From: Owenia fusiformis
Lineage: Eukaryota; Annelida; Polychaeta; Sabellida; Oweniidae
DNA length: 64,000 nt
Direction: 5' to 3'
NCBI GenBank assembly: GCA_903813345.2
Contig: CAIIXF020000005.1
Coordinates: forward strand, 2,234,001-2,298,000
Shown: positions 39,072-52,074 of the stretch, piece by piece
Position numbering within the stretch: the first letter of the stretch is position 1
Layout: each line of letters starts with the position of its first letter
The notes under the pieces: generated by a model
Seen by the model: the letters and a program-made list of their open reading frames with translations, nothing else
The model's database searches: none
What the model was told of the DNA's origin: nothing
Program-made: the position numbers and the translations under genes

Positions 39072-40007
39072 AACTCCTCACAAAAAGGTACGATACAAAT
39101 GACGTGTCGCAAAAAGGTGGCGCATTCGTTTTTAAGGGTATCGCGTGAATGTAACTTTGATTCCCCGGATAATAAGATAATATTCTAATTAAAGTTATGT
39201 ATCATTTTAAAGCTGTTTCGATGAAGTTTTTAGATCAACTACACTCCGTTCAAGATTCTTGCGCGTTCTCTTTTAAAAAAGAGTTTTTTACCAAAACATC
39301 TGGCAAATATCCCCAGTTGACACGTTACATTTTGAATTATTTTTCGTCTTTAAACGCACATAACTCAAATAATATATGACTATTATACTTATTTTTCGTC
39401 TTGATAAAGGTAGATGGAAGTTTTATTTCAAAGGATGAATTTTAGTAAGCGTCCCATATTGTGACGTCATAGAGTTTGAAAAATAGATTCTATTGACAGC
39501 GACCTTTTTTGCTCATATTTTGTTACCTTCAACTTTTCAGGTGTACATTAAACAAGAAATACGAGATCAATTTTTAATAAATCATACATGATTATTTTGC
39601 TCTTAAACTCAAGTTTATTAATAAATAGTTGATTTTGTTCGCAAAAGTATGTGTTTTCTGTTGTATGTGGAAAGTGGAGGACGAAAGGTTTTCAAAATTC
39701 ATTAAAATAGGGCTAATTTACGCCATTCGCCTATTTTCAAGCACAGCAACACGTATATTTATTTCACCTAAAATATCAATTGATTCGTGTTTTATGATGC
39801 TCCTATCCCATTGTTAATACATATACGATATCAGAGTTATTCGCCATAAATATTTTGAGATATAGAGGCAAATGTGGAGGACGAAAGGATTTCCATATGT
39901 GTACATTTTTTTCAAAAAACGTCACATTTTGTGGTGTTAAAAAGCGAAAATGTGTAACAATGCGTGCGCGACCTTTTTGCGCCACGTCAAATGTACAATT
40001 AGGAGGT
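39072..40007. mobile_element. Probable foldback element (about 936 bp)
   Basis: The left part (39072-39135, with ATGACGTGTCGCAAAAAGGT) is matched in inverse orientation by 39940-40007 (inverse of TGACGTGGCGCAAAAAGGTC). A GTGGAGGACGAAAGG block occurs directly repeated inside (about 39674 and 39871). No transposase frame was found, and the ends are not sharply defined. Confidence 0.42.
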
Positions 40008-43000
40008 TGAACCCAAACTATAGAACTTTTAGATTGACAAATTAGGTGAATCAGTCGTGAAATAAGGCAATACTCATAGTGGTGTTAATTGCATAAACGC
40101 ATGGTTTTCCCAGATATACACGTCATCACCGTTAGATAATACGTTGGATGTTCTTTATTGCTTTTCTTCTTTTTAATGAACCGAATATTATATTTCTCAA
40201 TCAGTAGTGTATTACCGTTTCTTGAACTGAAGACCACGAGCACTTACTTACTAAGTTACTTATGGAGGGAATGTACCAGTGTGTTGTGAGAAAGTTTATG
40301 TTTCACCAAACCCTGGCTAATCAAAACTGTCTTGGCCTGGTCTTCTGTGACAGATTCAAAAATGAAAAAAGATGGAAAATGATGATTGAACACCTGGTTA
40401 AAGATGAGAAAAAGTACGATTTGTCTTAAAAGTCTTATATCCAAATTGGAAGCTGGTGAGGTAATTCAAGGGTGGAATATACCGCAAGTTCTTATTAAAA
40501 CAATATTTTCAGGTCAAATAGTTTAATTAAAAATAAGTGGAAATGTCCAGTGGATTGGCCACTTGTCAAAGAGCTTGTTGACACAATGTTCTTGTTCAAG
40601 CCAAAGAAGTTTAGTTCAGTTAAGGTCTACCTCTATCATATCGTTATTAGACAATTTTAATTACTTATCGATTTGCAGTTTATTCAGTTGGGTCGACCAG
40701 ACTGCAATTTATAATCACGATTTTCAGCTTAAAATGATATCTGATTTACAAGGCCTTTGATTAGCGATAAATAAGCAATATGCCTAGAGTTATTAGTACG
40801 TTGTTTATGATGTGCTAGTGGATAGAACTGTTGTATAACACCATTTTGATGGTACAGATACTCCTGGGCGTGCTGAGCCTCCCAGTGAATGAGATGTAAT
40901 TGCTTTAAGCCTCATAGGCAGCGATATCTGACAGCCAACGATCACTTACATCAGTTATATCAATGATTCCCTAAACTTAGAAACCTCTTATTTACATTCG
41001 TCAGAATGCCCGAGGTAGGACCCACTCTGGAGATTTAACAGGAATAATTTGTACCTAATCAGACCCACAAGAACCACGATGACCCACGTATCACACGGTA
41101 TGTGAGGATTGTGCTAATCTTGGATGATTCCATATTCAAGAAGCGTGACAAGCGGTAGTATGATTAACTCACATCAGAGCTTCTCATCTAAAGAACTCCT
41201 AACACGTTTTAAATTGCTTACTTTATAGTTAATAAGTTCAATCATGTTGTTTCTCTGTTCCCTGGTGCCTCAGTTTGTCAATGAGCACGTGTCATTATTC
41301 TACTCTCTCAATACATCAAATACTCGAAGACGTGCTTCAAATATGGGACGAATGTATGTATCAATCATGCCAAGTGTATGAAGGTCGTGGTAGACTAACT
41401 TAGTTAAGAGTTCATAGGATCTGTGCAATTTCTAGACAATGGATGTAATAATTATTAATTGTAGGCAAGTAGTTCACACGGTTAATATCTAGTATCTTCC
41501 CAACCAGACAGTAAGGTGAGAAAATACAGGTCTACGAGACGGAAACGTACACTTACAAAGAGCCCGGGCCTGTCTTCACTCTTTCAATCAAAGAAAGATG
41601 GTTCTATGATATCTGATGATGTGTCGTCATAAGATGAAGACATACGTTTTTCCTCAACGCGCTTCACATTCATTTCACATTCCAATTACCGCAAAAGGTC
41701 ATAACAGACACGGTTGAGATCATTAAGATTTGATAAGTGTCAGAACTGTAAGATAATCCGTAAAAATAGAGATTCAGTATTGCAGAGTCAATATCGATGT
41801 TTGGCAGGGTTAAGGTGTTCCAGATCGTATCGAAGTTCCCAGTCATTTTCAAGATGTAATTAGGAAAACCAATTTATTAATGGAATACACATTGAGACTT
41901 TGACGCAAATGCTCTTTATTTGGCATGTCGTTTATAACGTTTTTCCATTAAGGAGAATTTCATAGGTAAATTCACCCGTAAGGTCAGAGATAGAGGATAA
42001 TGACAGTGACAGAGGGTGCTGATCTATCCGAGGAAAGAATGCGATTACTGCACGTTATTTTTCAAAAATGACTTTCGAATCGTGATAAATAGTCTTTTCT
42101 TCATCCCAGCAATAAAGAACTTTCTATAATTTCCCGGGTTGTGGAATCGTATTTGGCGCAGTATATTCATACTGCTAATTCATCCTTTTGGCACCTTTTG
42201 GGCGTGGATGTTATGGTAACTTGATCTCGGTGGAGACGCTTGTCTTTTCACTTTTTACATATGAAAGTGTAATGACTATTATTACTGATTCACCTATATT
42301 GAAATATGTCTTAATTCGTGATTTCACTTCTTGAACGTCAAAGAATATTATGAATAAAAAGTGTCAACCTCAATATGCGCATGACATGAGGAATGTAAGA
42401 GCAAAATGTTTTTATGAAACTGACAACTAAGGTTGTGTTAATACGATCACAACATGCACATATCATTCTTATCACTTATCATATGTTTTCGTGTTATTCC
42501 ATTTTTCAAGTATGATTATTCAGGGTTTTGACTTTATTTTTTAAAGAAGGTCAATTGATGTTCTGTTTGGTCTGTTTCACATTAACATCCATTGAAATCA
42601 TTCCTTAAGGATTCTATTCAAAGCCTGTGGACCACCAGCATTCGTTGTATGGTGCTTCAAAATGCATCCCATGCAGTTTTGTCTCACCTTGTACTTTTGG
42701 TCGAACTTGACCGGATCACAATCATTTTAAGTAGTATGATAACATGGACAACTGGTACAAATCAGTATATATTTGTTCGTTAAACCGTTTGTGTTTGAGT
42801 ATACAGTCGATATGTGATATAACTTTGTTCTCTGTTCTCCATCTTCCATTTCTAATAATATGGTCGTCTAACTTTAGTTAATCATTACGATGCCATGTAA
42901 AGATTACTTGTGCAGCTAATAAATAACATCAATTACTAATTTTGTCTTGCACTAACAAGAAAATAAAAGGGTATTTATCGGAAAATCACAGCTCGTTACT

Positions 43001-45110
43001 TGTACAATCATGTTAGACACTGTTAACATAGCACAGTAGACTGTTTTGCATCAAGCCCTTGAAGTTGTGTACCCCCATACAAAAAGGGAACGACTACACT
43101 GATCATGTATAAATATATAATTGGAGGTGGGGGTGGGTGGCTTGATAAAGCCTTTTTAAGACAATCTTAATCTGACTTTCCACACTGTCGGTAGACGCAA
43201 CGATTGGATGTCGATCTTTTTAGCGCAGTACATGCAATCATTAAATAAAGATAATAGCATACGATGGTCCATTATGTACATGTACGAAGGAAATGTGTAT
43301 TACAATAGTGTAATATCGGTTACTTCAATAATTAACAAATAATGAAAGTTTTGAAAGGATTGACTTTTTTGTTTTCAGCAATTAGATGAATCTGTGACGT
43401 CTTTGTTACAGTGTTTGTTATTATCAATAAGAGAGAACTCTTAATATTGTGATTCGATGCACCGTTGTCAAGTGACTTTTTTAAATACGTATTTCATATA
43501 TCATGGGCTTTCAACAGACAACTTCCTATATTTTATGCATAAGTATTGCCTTCGGTTTTCAAAACTGGAGAAAAATGCTTCCTGTACACATTCCAAGAAA
43601 AATCTTATTTTATACTTTTCATGTATGATTTAAGAAAAAACTCAAAAATAAAAACATGAGTATCTGCATACATGTTGATAACATAATATAAAATGGAATT
43701 CATCATCATTGTGGCAACATTGAAAGTGAACATTCTCTCACAAAATTATATTTTTATTGGAATGTGTTCTTGAATAATTACCCACAATGCAACCAACATT
43801 CGAAGAGATCATTCTGATACCTCCCTTTCTTATGGCTCATTTTTCGTTTTCTTTTAAATGAGATTAAACATGTTTTATGCTTTAATCATATTCAAAATTG
43901 ATTTTTCTTAAATATAATACTTAAATCATATACATTTATCTAAAATCATTAAATAAAAATATTATCAAAAAGGGAAGCATGGCACTGCTCATTTTGAAGT
44001 TCTCATGTTTATAACACAGAGTTGCATACCCTTCTCTTAAAAGCCCATGCATATATGAAACTACAATGCAACCTAGTCGCATAAACGCTGAAGTTAATTA
44101 CCTAAAATGAGAATTTCATAAAATGATGTGATAATGCCCGATATAACTGACAATATTTGTTACAGTATAAGTGTCCATCCACTGCGTCTACTAGTCACGA
44201 CAGTGGAGCTCGAAGTATTACATTAGAAGTTCTCTGAACTCTAAATAATCTTCAGGGGCAAAATAATACTTCATTGTGATCAATTTTACATTCAATTAGG
44301 GGTCAAATACGGATAACGGAAATGTCAGAGCAATTTACTAGAATCCAATCAACAGTAACATTTACCTATTTCTTAATCAGGAAAATAATCTAGACTTATT
44401 TTCAAAAAACGGGATATGGAAAGAACGTTTTAGCACTCAAAAATCTTAAAATCCGAGGTTATCAACAAATATTTCTTTTTCCAAATGATAAGTCTGATTT
44501 TATGACGCAATTGCCATTTTAATGTCCTATTGTGTATAATTAATTGCATTCTTATAATCATTGACGCCTGCAATATTGACCTAAGTATTCAATTAATTAA
44601 TGTAGATTAGAAGTGCGATTCTGTCATTGATATGGATAAAGGTTAATTAATAAGACAGTCTTACTCTATGAATATATTCGTAATATCACTTCCCCTAGGA
44701 ATTGTGTTGTTAGCAGGGCGTTGTGATGGCATGTGCCTGACATTTGTTGTTGTTCAGCATTGTACTGCTTTATCATGATGTTTTCATATCGCATAAGATG
44801 TTTTATTTATACGCATTTACAATTCATTGAATTATGTATTTATACGATAACATTTCTTTTTTATTCATCAGTTTAAGATGTACTGTAGGTATTCTTTGTT
44901 TCTTTGTAAGTTCCATTGTTTACAAGTCCCAATCACACAGTTCTGTTGTATTAATGCGCGACAAGACCCATATTCGAAAAGGCCCCCCTTTGGTAGACAC
45001 AAAGTCCCACTGCTCTTAACGTAGGCGTATATAAGCCAAATGAATCAAAAAGAAATTAAGCGCCAGCCAATGCAAGTAAATTGTTCTGATTTTTACAAGC
45101 CACAAAGTTC
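40008..45110. other. Non-coding intronic stretch
   Basis: AT-rich DNA with only short open frames that lack motifs or good donors. Nothing else was recognised in these 5.1 kb. Confidence 0.5.
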
Positions 45111-45119
45111 TGAACATGG

Positions 45120-45610
45120 TGTAGTTTTATGTCTATTAGTGTATGTGTCTACTGCTGACTGTGTGTCCACTGCTGTATATGTGTCAACTGGTGTATGTGC
45201 CTACTGCTGGCTATGTGTCCACTGCTGTATATGTGTCTAATGGTGTATGTGTCTACTGTTACAGATGAGTCTAGTGGTGTATGCGTGTCTCCCGGTGTAT
45301 GTGTTTCCACTGGTGCCTATGTCTTCCGCGTTTATGTAACGCTGTATGTGTGTCTACACAGTCTACTGATATATGTGTCTCTAGGTGGCTATGTGTCTAC
45401 TGTTGCGTGTGCGTTACAGTGGTGTATGCGTGTCTCTTGGAGAATGTGTTTTTTTACCGTAGTCCATGTCTTGGATTATTTGTACCGCTGTATGTGTGTC
45501 TACACTGCCTAGTGGGGTATGTGTGTCTCCCGATGGCTTTGTGCACCGATATGTCTCCTGGTGCTTACATCTTTCAGTGTGTATATCTACTGGTTTATGC
45601 GTGTCGACTT
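45120..45610. repeat. Degenerate GT-rich minisatellite
   Basis: Many diverged copies of gtgtatgtgtctactg-like blocks with ctgctg interruptions. The Cys/Val-rich open frames of 105 and 110 residues across it are repeat translations, not genes. Confidence 0.75.
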
Positions 45611-46506
45611 TAAGTCACAAACATCCAATATGAGCCCATCCAATGGGAAGTTATGTTGCATACTCACTTAACAGATCTATGTTTGAAATAAAACAGCAAT
45701 TTAGAATATAGTAGATTGAATTAAATCTTGATAAATGTTCTAATCTTTGTAGAATCTACAGTTCATAAATTGAATGGTGGTGAACTTTTAATGTCAAAGT
45801 TGATCAAATGTCGTCGCCTTTAGATTAATTGTAAAATTGACATGATGTCATACTGTGACACATCAGATAAGGCTCAATGGAAAAAGACATGTAGTATTTT
45901 GACTTACTTTGCATGGCATATGCTAGGATTGGCACAAACATGACTGCCTGAAAACTTGCAATCGCAGAAAACACGTACAACCTGAGCACAATGGATAGAC
46001 TTTGAAAGAAATGCATGGAAATCGAAAACACGCGCAAAAGAATGGAGAAGAATGCGCAGTCATTGAATGCACAGGTTAAATTGACTTGCAAAAAAATTCA
46101 ACGTACCAAATCAGAAAAGAAAATTACATGCAGGCACGTTAAATATATAAGTTTACACAAGTCAAAAGGAACCTGTAGTTTTCAGTTATTTATAACTTAT
46201 TTAATAAGTTCACTTAACCTGTTTATAAACTTTAATTTAGGAAAGCAACTTGTAACTGGAATTTTAAGTTTAAACTTGTTACACGCAGACCTTCGTTACT
46301 ATACGATGTAAACTGAGAGAACGAGGACGATATTATAATCAAGACAATATCACTTGCCAAAAATAAAGACTGAGAAAAGTGATTTATTCAACCATTTATG
46401 TAATATGTGTCCATTATCGCCGTCGTAAGTGAGATCAGAAGTGAAAGCGTTTTCAATCTGGATATACATTAATATTAAGACCAGTTGAACATTATGGTTT
46501 AAAAGT

Positions 46507-46621
46507 ATGGATATCTACAAGGTGCAATGTTTAATGGCTATGGATATTAAAAAGAAATGGCAATCGACGTTCATGAAACAATTTAAAACTGAAGTGACGC
46601 CATTTCGTCCCGATGAAACAG
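46507..46621 (+). CDS. Candidate alternative first exon (38 codons plus 1 base)
   Basis: ATG in good context (A at -3, G at +4) opens a hydrophilic, Lys-rich peptide starting MDIYKVQCLMAMDIKKKWQS and ending in TPFRPDET, then ACAG/GTATAT in phase 1, compatible with 60285. This is the longest of the short candidates, but the donor is weaker than GTAAGT. Confidence 0.4.
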
Positions 46622-47799
46622 GTATATTGAAATATTAGGTTATTATGATCAAAGCGTAATCTCTTCTTTTTTAGTTTTGACATGTCATGATAAAATGTAT
46701 ACATTCAAAAATCCAGCAAAATTGAGATTTTGTACCTCAGCTTAAATTCAATCTAATGGGAGTCATAAAAACTTTCGTCATTCTTTCATCTGATAACACT
46801 AAAAATAAGACATGATGTATCAACTTCTAGTGGTTATAAGTTTGAGCTACTGAAACCTTGTGAATCAAGATAGCGTATTATATGAATGAATATTTGGGCA
46901 ATGCATGTGCCATTCATAATTGTATCAGGGCATCTTGCTTGTTGCAAGACAGTGAAGACGTGTTGAGTATGAGATCGAATGTGAACCTCCTATGTAATGT
47001 TTTGGACTGTATCTAACGAATAAGATACATTTGGATGTGAGGTAATTCAATGTACCGGTACATAGTATCATAGATAGACTTCTCAAGAAAGTACACGTAG
47101 TATATAATTAATCGTGTATTGAATTCTTAGATGGCAGCAGAGTCAACGTTTCTCTTGTATCGAACTGTATCATGTCGTGATTTCTCTGCAGATAACGTTT
47201 TATGATATTATCTATGACAGTTATGCCATTCATCATTTCGATGAGGTTCGTAGCATTTCTGAAGATCGACATCGGGTGTCATAGCTATCTATATATTAAT
47301 TAGGAATAACACAGACCTGGCTCATTTGAGCTTTCGTGGCTTGCTCTGTTAACACGAATGTAGATAGATTATTTGACTGAGATACATGTTAAAATGAATC
47401 ATGTTCGTTGTTCATCCTTGGGGTGCTGAGGTTTTTTGTCATTATCTAACCATTGAGAGATATGATGGCCAGTAACATTTTAATATCCCATATTTGAACG
47501 TGTGTGAGGTACACAAAGCAGATTTGTGAGGGATATTTCACCAGCTGCTAGATTATAATATACGTTCCGGAAAGCTGGCAGATATGATATACCTGCTCGC
47601 CGTGAGAAAGTTTCGTTGGAAAAAATAAATGAATGATGTACATGTATACAAGGAATATAGCTCTATTTTATAAAGGAACTACATGTACCTGAATCTTAAA
47701 CAGTATCCGAGAATTTTCAGACGCCCCCATGAAAGATACATTATATTCGCCTCAGGATAATTTCAATATCCTGAATCTCATAAAACATAGCATAACAGT

Positions 47800-48660
47800 T
47801 ACACTCCCCTCCATAAGTTTGGCAACCTTTTTCCGCCATTGAACTACGTGTTAAAGCCTCTTTACCTTTGAATTTTTATTTACTTAACCTGCGATGAAAA
47901 TACTTATACTATTGATGGAAACGTAATTTGACTTTAATTCCAATACCTCCAAATTTTCTCAATTTTTTTCCTCAATTACAATAGGTCGAAAATTGATGAT
48001 GAATTTGATGAATTTTTGAAAATCGACATTCCCATGTTAACCAATGGGAAATGGTAGGTTTGCTGCAAGTCATATGATAGAATATCCAGCCATCCGAGTC
48101 CTTGCAAAAAATACGAGTTAGACAGGTAATTGAATTTGCTAACTTTATTTTTCTTCAGGTTCAACAAAGTTATAGGGCTTTAAAGTCAAAATTGTTTTTC
48201 AAAAAACCTCTCCCATTGAAATAACACAGGAGGCGAAAAATAATTTTCAAAAATGACTTTAAAGCGCTGTAACTTTAATATTCATCAAATAAACTAAACA
48301 CTTAGTGTTCAAAAAAGTTAGACAATTCAATTTTCTATATGAAAATATTTTTTGCTGAATCTTTTACTGAAAAGATATCCTGAATTCTGATTTGCCCTGA
48401 ACCCTCCATTTTCCATTGGATTACATGAGAATGACGATTTTCAAAAATTCATCAAATTTATCATCAATTTTCGACCTATTGTAATTGAGGAAAAAAATTG
48501 AGAAAATTTGGAGGTATTGGAAATAAAGTCAAGTTACGTTTCCATTAATATCATAAGTTATTTCATCCCCGGTTAAGTAAATAAAAATTCAAACGTAAAG
48601 AGGCTTTCACACGTAGTTCAATGGAGAAAAAAGGTTGCCAAACTTATGGAGCGGAGTGTA
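47800..48660. mobile_element. Foldback Tc1/mariner-like element (about 860 bp)
   Basis: The left end ACACTCCCCTCCATAAGTTTGGCAACC and the inverse of the right end (ACACTCCGCTCCATAAGTTTGGCAACC) differ at one base, with TA at both borders. Inverse similarity continues for about 240 bases on each side (for example CAATTACAATAGGTCGAAAATTGATGAT on the left). The centre (about 48055-48415) is non-coding. The high arm identity suggests recent activity or gene conversion. Confidence 0.8.
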
Positions 48661-49739
48661 TGTTGATTATAGTACAAAGCATATCAAAAATTTCTATCGG
48701 ACTATGATAACTATTCCAGAATGATAGGAATATGTTCTCTGAATTCCGCTTGCATTTATTATATGAGGCATCTTTACATTAAATCACCATAAGCTTCAAA
48801 ATATTTCAAAATATTATAATATCTGATAGACTTGACTTTTGTATAAGTCGATATATACATGAAAACAAACCTTACTGAGATTGCACGATTGATTTTCTAG
48901 TTTCAAGTATTTCAGCTTACATATATCATCATTCTTTAACAAATATTATTTGACCAATATTATCATCCAAACGAAAAAAATGATTCGGATAAACTGTCAG
49001 TTCTTTTGATAGTCAAACTGTTCATCTGTCTAGGCAATACCTCAAAAACTTGTTTTCCTATTTTCTTTATTACTCGACTTCCAAGTTTGGTTGGCCGATA
49101 TTCATATAGCTGTTGACTAACTTTAGCTATACTACTCTTTGACTTATTTTGTTTGACCTACATTCAAAGCATTTTAACTATTCATACCATTCGTTAACCT
49201 ACTTTCAACCATTTTTGCTAACTTCGGTTGAGCTAACTTTCTTGGGTTACATAGGCTTATAGACTATTATATTGGTATATCCAAGGTACAATATTTTGTT
49301 TGTTTATAGGTAGTTTACGTAACATTGAGACATAACCAGCTTTCATTAGTAGTTCAATATATATCCATTTATCAAAAAGGGCTGTAATAAAGCGTGTTTG
49401 AAGCGACAGATATAAAGACTTTAGCAAATGAATGGCTGTACAAGATATTTTCCTTGTTAGGTTAGAAACATACCTTTCAATTAGGTAATGCTCCGTGAGT
49501 ATCAGGTTTTTATATTGTTTTTCTAGAAGCCATGCGTAAACGTGACAAGAGGTGACACTAATTCAATGTTATTCAATGTCACCCGGTCCTGCGGATGATT
49601 ATAAATGTACATCATGTGAAATCATTGTCTTCTTCTAGTTCCTTTCTAGTTAAAAAAGGAAGATGTGATGAGTATCAGAATGATACATGTAAGCCTACAC
49701 AGTATGGGTGACGTCTTACTGCATGAACATTGCTACAAG

Positions 49740-50131
49740 AAACGAAGTGTTACCCGAATCTCGAGTAGGAAGGCTCGGATCGGGTCACGGACAACTACTA
49801 CTAGGACCCGACTAGGGTCGGGTCAGAACACTCAGGAAAATCATAAGTTTTCATAACATGCATTCTTTATATTCCCGCAAATTTTTGGCTTGCCTATTTC
49901 TTGAATATGCATAGATTACTAATGGGGAATAGTCTACGGTTCTTCCCGAATGATTTAATGCTACGTTTCTATCATTTTTCCTTTATTAAAGCATAATATG
50001 CAATAATGCAGGCTTAAACATTTTTCTGTTTTCTTCTGACCCGACCCGGAATTACCCTACCCGCACACATTTTTTTCTGGCCCGACCCGACCCAAAAGAT
50101 ATAAGACCCGTGACCCGTAACACCCCTTAAT
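49740..50131. mobile_element. Possible element with GGGTCGGGTC inverted motifs
   Basis: GTGTTACCCG and CTAGGGTCGGGTCAGA on the left are mirrored by TCTGACCCGACCCGG and GACCCGTGACCCGTAACAC on the right. The ends are imperfect and no target duplication was identified. hAT-type or other MITE is only a guess. Confidence 0.35.
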
Positions 50132-51245
50132 TATTAGTTATGTAGCTGTGAACTAATATATATGTGGAGGGGGTGGGGTGGAGGAACACGTCCAATGTAA
50201 AATAAACTTCTTACCCCCAATGACAATACGCGGGGTGAAGTTCAACTCACAGAAAACTACTATTCTAGTATATTGAAGATCATGTGTATTTGGGTTTTTG
50301 CCTGGACGCCAGCCAGAGCGAAATCTCAATTATAGATATTGGTCCCTATTGTGTAATCTTATTGCTGGCATTCTAAAGCTTAAGAGAAGATAAAGTCCAT
50401 TAGACTTCACAGAATGTTGATAGGAATAGTTTATGTCTGAACCCTAAAATCTCCCTTACGTGCAATCATTAACAAAAATAACATTATTTAGATAAACGAT
50501 TATGCTCGTAGTTGCGGTGATTACGTAATAAATTATGACTGGTTAAAACGTACAAGTTGCAATTGTGCAATAAACATAGTTCTTAGGATTACCTGTGCAG
50601 TTATCTTCACATTTGAAGATCTTTGAGAATTCCAAGAACATTATCGATCAAAGCAATTAAGAACCAGCCGATCCTTCAAAGGTACGATTACAAGAAGTTT
50701 TTTTCTAATGTATCGTGCCACTTTTTTCTTATCATTCAAAGATAAGTAAAATTTTGAAAATATGAAAACATTTTCGAATATATTTGATTTCACCCTTACC
50801 AGATGTCACAACATAGAAACGCATGGACACGCACAGCAACAAAGTTCTATTGTAATGACATCATGAATTGGATCATTTATTTTTAGCTAATACCTACTGC
50901 CAACCGATGTGTTTATGAGCAAATTGTTGTTGAAACATTTATTCCTTTGATAAAAAAAATGGTAAAGATCAGTGCTTATAAATCTTAATCTTTCGGCTTC
51001 CAAATAAAGCCGGTTATACTGATATTCATACAACCGCCAAAATAGAAAAAAACATGACAGGAGATTAGATATCAATATAAAGAGCGTTTAAAGCATAGTG
51101 CCGAATATAAAGATGAAATCTTGACAGACGTGAGATAAAACGTTGAATTCTTGATAATTAAGGAAATATAAGATCGGTATGATGATGTGCATGAACAATC
51201 GGTGTTTGTTTTAACGTGGCGGGTTTAGTGGTGTGCTGTTAATAA

Positions 51246-51735
51246 TAGTACAATAACGTCATTTCTAAGGGCAATATAGTGAAATATTGGACCTTTGGCC
51301 TTCGGCCCTCGGTCCAATATCTCACTATATTGCTCGCAGAAATGACGTTATTAGTATTATAACCACCGTTAACGACCAGGACTGAAACAGCAAGAAAATC
51401 TTATGCATTGAACGATATCTAATTTCCCGGGGAAAATTGCCGGTCAAGAATATATTCTATTGCTAGTTTAGAAGGCGTTTATTTTACTATATCGACCTGA
51501 GAAATGTGTGACGTCATAGTGGTGGTCCATATGGACCGGTCTAGAATATATTCTGGACCGGCAATTTTCCCCGGGAAATTAGATATCGTTCAATGCGCAA
51601 GATTTTCTTGCTGTTTCAGTCCTGGTCGTTAACGGCCATTTCTGCGAGCAATATAGTGAAATATTGGACCTTGGGCCTTCGGCCCTCGGTCCAATATTTC
51701 ACTATATCGCCCTTAGAAATGACGTTATTGTACTA
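51246..51735. mobile_element. Palindromic MITE with TA borders (about 490 bp)
   Basis: TAGTACAATAACGTCATTTC at the left is an exact inverse of the right end. Inverse similarity continues over nearly the whole element (arms about 51246-51460 and 51530-51735). Each arm also contains an internal palindrome around GGCCTTCGGCC, so either strand can form a compound cruciform. TA at both borders suggests Tc1/mariner-type insertion. No coding capacity. Confidence 0.85.
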
Positions 51736-51960
51736 GTGTGTCTTGTGTGTATCGATGTGTCATTTGTGTTGATGTTTCGCGTCCTTTGTGTAACGGTCTC
51801 TGTGTGTAATCGTGTGTTGCGTATAATGTGTTTATGATGTACCGTGTGTAATATAAATTGTGCATAGTATGTGTGTATTATGTGTAGTATGTGTGAGATG
51901 GAGTTGTTTACATGTGTATTGATATGTTGCGTGTTATGCCAAACCATGTGTGTTGCGTCG
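51736..51960. repeat. Degenerate TG-rich simple repeat
   Basis: Imperfect TGTGT/TATGTG runs. The His-rich minus-strand open frame of 111 residues across it is a product of the repeat. Confidence 0.7.
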
Positions 51961-52074
51961 TGAAACCGATCTACGAAGGTATTTACCTTTGAATATATCA
52001 GAATAACCGTTCTCTGTTCTATCTTTTTGACATTCAACGTTTTTAGTGAAGTGTTAGCTTGACTTTAGGTGGGT

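Noticed and set aside
41079-41097. Six-codon phase-1 segment before GTATGT
   Set aside because: Too short to weigh against chance.
44834-44903. ATG frame ending in phase 0 at GTAAGT
   Set aside because: Hydrophobic and in the wrong phase; a counterexample to the pattern.
45195-45613. Cys/Val-rich plus-strand open frames of 105 and 110 residues
   Set aside because: They follow a GT-rich simple repeat and have no coding features.
46405-46424. Six-codon segment before GTAAGT in phase 2
   Set aside because: Phase does not fit the shared exon and it is very short; noted as a counterexample to the phase-1 pattern.
51702-52037. His-rich minus-strand open frame of 111 residues
   Set aside because: It overlaps a TG-rich repeat and the end of a MITE.
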